A stretch of 6,486 nucleotides of DNA from positions 1 through 6,486 of the forward strand of contig MUGC01000122.1 of the NCBI GenBank assembly GCA_002900535.1, read 5' to 3'. Positions 4,203 through 6,486 of the stretch are shown here, in pieces. The translations under genes were made by a program, and so were the position numbers. The notes beneath the pieces are model-generated. The model searched no databases. It had not been told where the DNA came from and saw nothing but the letters and a program-made list of their open reading frames with translations. The DNA comes from Thermoplasmata archaeon M9B1D (lineage in GTDB: Archaea > Thermoplasmatota > E2 > DHVEG-1). The stretch's first letter is position 1, and every line of letters starts with the position of its first letter.

Positions 4203-4319
4203 GCAGGGGTAGCCAAGCATGGCCAACGGCGCAGGACTTAAGATCTTATCAAAAATATAAGGGTTCGATGAGACATCCTGTCTCGAAGGAGTCCGAGGGT
4301 TCAAATCCCTTCCCCTGCA
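4203..4319 (+). tRNA. tRNA-Leu (anticodon UAA) with intron
   Basis: Acceptor arms GCAGGGG (4203-4209) and CCCCTGC (4312-4318) pair fully, with discriminator A at 4319; CCA is not encoded. The D-stem GCC/GGC is at 4212-4214 and 4228-4230. The anticodon loop CTTAAGA places UAA at 4239-4241, reading the leucine codon UUA. The anticodon stem is CAGGA (4232-4236) with TCCTG (4276-4280) on the far side of an intron at 4243-4274. A long variable arm with CTC/GAG marks it as class II, as expected for Leu. The T-arm is GAGGG-TTCAAAT-CCCTT. A T6 terminator follows directly. Confidence 0.97.
4243..4274 (+). other. 32-nt tRNA intron with bulge-helix-bulge
   Basis: The intron lies between positions 37 and 38, the commonest archaeal site. 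Anticodon-loop nucleotides 32-35 (CUUA) pair with UGAG near the intron 3' end (4269-4272; C:G, U:A, U:G, A:U), giving the 4-bp central helix. The 3-nt bulges are AG|A at the 5' site and AC|A at the 3' site. Inside, CTTAT and ATAAG form a hairpin around a CAAAAAT loop. This is the canonical substrate of the archaeal tRNA-splicing endonuclease. Confidence 0.9.
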
Positions 4320-4320
4320 C

Positions 4321-4326
4321 TTTTTT
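4321..4326 (+). terminator. T6 terminator of tRNA-Leu
   Basis: Six T residues begin 2 nt after the discriminator base. The remaining sequence to 4447, between the tRNA and the convergent protease gene, is AT-rich and shows only a small imperfect hairpin at its end. Confidence 0.6.
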
Positions 4327-4427
4327 ACTACTAAAAACTTGCACAATTATATTTTAACCAATGTTTAATGGTAAAAGCTATCAATAATAATCTGAAAATC
4401 ACTTTTTATGATACAAACAATTTTTTC

Positions 4428-4448
4428 AATACCTCATGTATGAGTATT
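4428..4448. repeat. Small imperfect hairpin at the protease 3' end
   Basis: AATAC and TCAT pair with ATGA and GTATT around a GT loop, with one bulged C. It touches the protease stop codon (4448-4450). It is not followed by a U tract on either strand, so it is not a standard terminator; it may stabilise the messenger end or be chance. Confidence 0.4.
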
Positions 4449-6361
4449 TATTGATACCCTCCAATTTTTAGACTTGGATCACCAAAGAGAACATGCGTCT
4501 CAACAACTTTACCATCCCATCTATAGGTATAGACAGGAAAATTATTCACATAATCAACTATTAGCTGTCCATAGGTTTCTCCAAGAATATCAATATTTTC
4601 CTCATTATAAAGTCTAAAAAACTGTGTTTCAAACCATCCATCAAATCCTTCTATACAATCTGGAATACCATTACCATACCAATCTCCAATTCCAACACAA
4701 CCATATCCACTACTTCCAATAGAAGCTATTGCACCACCACCTTTTTTTGCAACAGAAAACCAACTCCAACATTCAGGAACCCAAGTAGAGTAATACAAAG
4801 AATGCTGAGGATCTTTCAAAAGATTCAAAAGAGATACATCAAACTGACTATTATGACATCCACCCACCATTAAAATAGGATACCTCCCATCATTTGTAAA
4901 TTTTAACATATCTCTCAGAAAAACACCTTCTGTCCAATTATTATCACTGTTCTCATGGGTTCCCCATTGACTTGGATTACCATGACCACAAAAATATAAA
5001 AAACCTGAACCTTTAGAAACTTCATTTTGAATGTTACTGGTTGTAAGATTTCCAAGAGATGTCCATATTTTTACTGCTTTGAAACTCTCCATAAACTCCA
5101 ATGCCTTTTTATTTGCCTCTATTCCTTCATCATAGTTTGTATTATAACCATAATTTATTTCATTGAAAGTATCTCCTCCAACCACAATAATATTATTAAA
5201 CCAATTTGATTCAAAGCTATTTTCCTCATATTCAATTATTTTATCAACAAGAATTTTAACTTCAAAGCCGTACATACAAGCAAGTCTGCCAATATAGACA
5301 TCTGGACACAAGTCAACATCATCACTCATTGAAAGATTTTCAGGATATGGCCATTCACCATAAATACCATCATTATCAGTATCCCAATTGGAAAAATTTC
5401 CTTCATAATCAAATATATCTGAATAATAAAGATCAGATATAAACTCTAGTTCTTCATACTTCTCTCCCTTATCTGTCTCAAGATTCACATATCTAATAGG
5501 CATCTTTACATAATTACCAACAAGCATTACATATTTTACACTCCAATTCTCAACTGCATTTTTAATGAAATATTTTATCTTTTCAGGGTTATCTCTCCCT
5601 TCTACCGGAAAAAAAACACTATTATAAATGTCATTTAAAGTTACGGTTATTGTTTTAATTCCATGACTGTTTTTATGATCTATCAAAGGTTTAAGTAGAG
5701 GTGCAAAATTATCATAAGAAATTATGAGCAGATCGTATTCATTAGGAAATACGTAAATATCACTTGGTTCCTCATAGATAATTTCAAGATTTATTACTTT
5801 TGCATATTTTATATTATTTACTAAAGGATTATATCTAATAGGGCTTAACTGAACTGTTAAAAAAGTTGTATATTCATTATTTCTATTTAACCCACCTGAG
5901 ATCTTATAAGAGTAAATTTCTTCAGGAAAAAGTTGATTCTTAAAATAAAAATTATCATTTATCTCATTTTCCTCAGCAGATTCACACTCGACAGTGGATG
6001 GTTCGGATGATAATTTAATTTTTTTAGAAAGTTTCATCTCACCAAAATCAGATGAAAAACAATTCAATTCTTTTATCTTTGTGCCAAGAGGAAATTCAAA
6101 AGTCTCTAAAAAAACAGGTAATATAGGTTCTCCAGATTTAGATAATAAAGAGTTAGACTCATTAAGATAAATATTTAAAAAATCATTCTGTTCCCTCACT
6201 TCAGGTATAGAAAAATATTTAGTGATATTAATTATTTTTTCATTTGCATGTTCTTTGTTTTTAAAATTTATTTCTGCATTAATTGTACTTATGCTTACAC
6301 ATACAATCAAGCAAAAAATGATTAATGTCAAAAGTTTCAGCGATATTTTAGTATTTTTCAT
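4448..6361 (-). CDS. Secreted C25 (gingipain-like) cysteine protease
   Basis: A 637-residue extracellular peptidase of family C25. Residues 1-29 are a Sec signal peptide (MKNTK start, hydrophobic core 8-26, likely cleavage after TINA). Residues 30 to about 205 match the pro-region typical of the family, including PILPVFLETFEFPLGTKI. The catalytic region runs from LLIISYDNFAPLLKPLI (211-227) to the end: VMLVGN at 278-283, CPDVYIGRL at 352-360, the catalytic His in FCGHGNP (His460), the catalytic Cys in VGGCHNS (Cys502), GGGAIASIGSSGYG (541-554) and the closing LFGDPSLKI (625-633). DTDNDGIYGE (327-336) looks like a calcium-binding loop. There is no C-terminal sorting or anchoring domain, so it is probably released. 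The frame is open from an ATG at 6403, but GGGGAAG at 6373-6367 and the signal peptide point to the ATG at 6361, and the TATA box overlaps the earlier ATG. It probably degrades external protein. Gingipain-type enzymes have been reported in sediment MBG-D archaea. Confidence 0.93.
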   Translation of the reverse strand: MKNTKISLKLLTLIIFCLIVCVSISTINAEINFKNKEHANEKIINITKYFSIPEVREQNDFLNIYLNESNSLLSKSGEPILPVFLETFEFPLGTKIKELNCFSSDFGEMKLSKKIKLSSEPSTVECESAEENEINDNFYFKNQLFPEEIYSYKISGGLNRNNEYTTFLTVQLSPIRYNPLVNNIKYAKVINLEIIYEEPSDIYVFPNEYDLLIISYDNFAPLLKPLIDHKNSHGIKTITVTLNDIYNSVFFPVEGRDNPEKIKYFIKNAVENWSVKYVMLVGNYVKMPIRYVNLETDKGEKYEELEFISDLYYSDIFDYEGNFSNWDTDNDGIYGEWPYPENLSMSDDVDLCPDVYIGRLACMYGFEVKILVDKIIEYEENSFESNWFNNIIVVGGDTFNEINYGYNTNYDEGIEANKKALEFMESFKAVKIWTSLGNLTTSNIQNEVSKGSGFLYFCGHGNPSQWGTHENSDNNWTEGVFLRDMLKFTNDGRYPILMVGGCHNSQFDVSLLNLLKDPQHSLYYSTWVPECWSWFSVAKKGGGAIASIGSSGYGCVGIGDWYGNGIPDCIEGFDGWFETQFFRLYNEENIDILGETYGQLIVDYVNNFPVYTYRWDGKVVETHVLFGDPSLKIGGYQ

Positions 6362-6363
6362 AT

Positions 6364-6447
6364 ATTCTTCCCCAAATAGTTTAATATTAATGGCTTTATG
6401 CATATAAATATTACTTCAAGCAATAAATTTACGGTAATCTTATATAC
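6364..6447 (-). promoter_or_regulatory. Promoter and RBS of the C25 protease gene
   Basis: On the minus strand, GGGGAAG at 6373-6367 precedes the ATG at 6361. ATATTTATAT at 6411-6402 is a TATA box that predicts a start near 6382 and a leader of about 20 nt holding the RBS. A second TATA-like GTATATAAG around 6447-6439 predicts a start near 6418 and could be an alternative promoter. The remaining sequence to the window edge shows no gene. Confidence 0.55.
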
Positions 6448-6486
6448 AAATTGTGTATCCAAAACTGAAAATAAGTCCTTAACTTT

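Noticed and set aside
5027..5209. Plus-strand open frame inside the protease gene
   Set aside because: Antisense to conserved C25 catalytic sequence, Cys/Ile-rich, no start signals.
6222..6407. Plus-strand open frame antisense to the protease signal peptide
   Set aside because: Its hydrophobicity merely mirrors the signal-peptide codons of the real gene.

Overview
The window is a low-GC archaeal chromosomal segment. The evidence is a class II tRNA-Leu with a bulge-helix-bulge intron after the anticodon, no encoded CCA, TATA boxes about 25 nt upstream of several starts, oligo-T terminators, an Lrp/AsnC-type regulator with an apparently leaderless promoter, and small zinc-ribbon/membrane proteins. 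A secreted C25 (gingipain-like) protease, a DUF457/YdjM-type membrane protein and small secreted or lipoprotein genes would fit an uncultured sediment Thermoplasmatota (MBG-D-like) lineage. That affiliation is an inference from gene types, not proven here. I see no mobile element, CRISPR array or rRNA.

Layout. At the left edge is the 3' end of an unidentified gene (to 71). A 46-residue zinc-finger gene (74-214) is coupled to it and ends at a T10 run. A zinc-ribbon membrane protein (306-788) has its own TATA box and a strong GGAGG site, and it converges on a small two-helix membrane protein on the minus strand (872-1138). The divergent side of that gene carries a secreted protein of unknown function (1328-1912), followed by a lipocalin-like lipoprotein (best start 1992). 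A 240-nt gap (2337-2576) separates the lipoprotein from the minus-strand regulator gene (2577-3110). This gap holds the most unusual object in the window: a 10-bp inverted repeat (2390-2399 with 2447-2456) whose 5' end lies where an upstream tRNA-type promoter predicts transcription to start, so it is a candidate structured small RNA. Divergent from the regulator is a two-gene unit, a two-helix SHOCT-like protein (3333-3629) followed 6 nt later by a DUF457 membrane protein (3636-4088). Then come tandem promoters and tRNA-Leu(UAA) (4203-4319). A long minus-strand secreted cysteine protease (4448-6361) fills the rest, with its promoter at the right edge.

How the parts relate. Most genes look independently transcribed. 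The exceptions are the left-edge pair and the SHOCT/DUF457 pair. An exact 14-bp promoter element (GATAGTTTTTATAA) occurs three times and a close variant drives the regulator, while a second element (TTATAACTATT) precedes both tRNA-Leu and the candidate small RNA. Several genes encode surface or secreted products (lipoprotein, secreted protein, protease), consistent with an organism that handles external protein, but nothing in the sequence ties them into one pathway.
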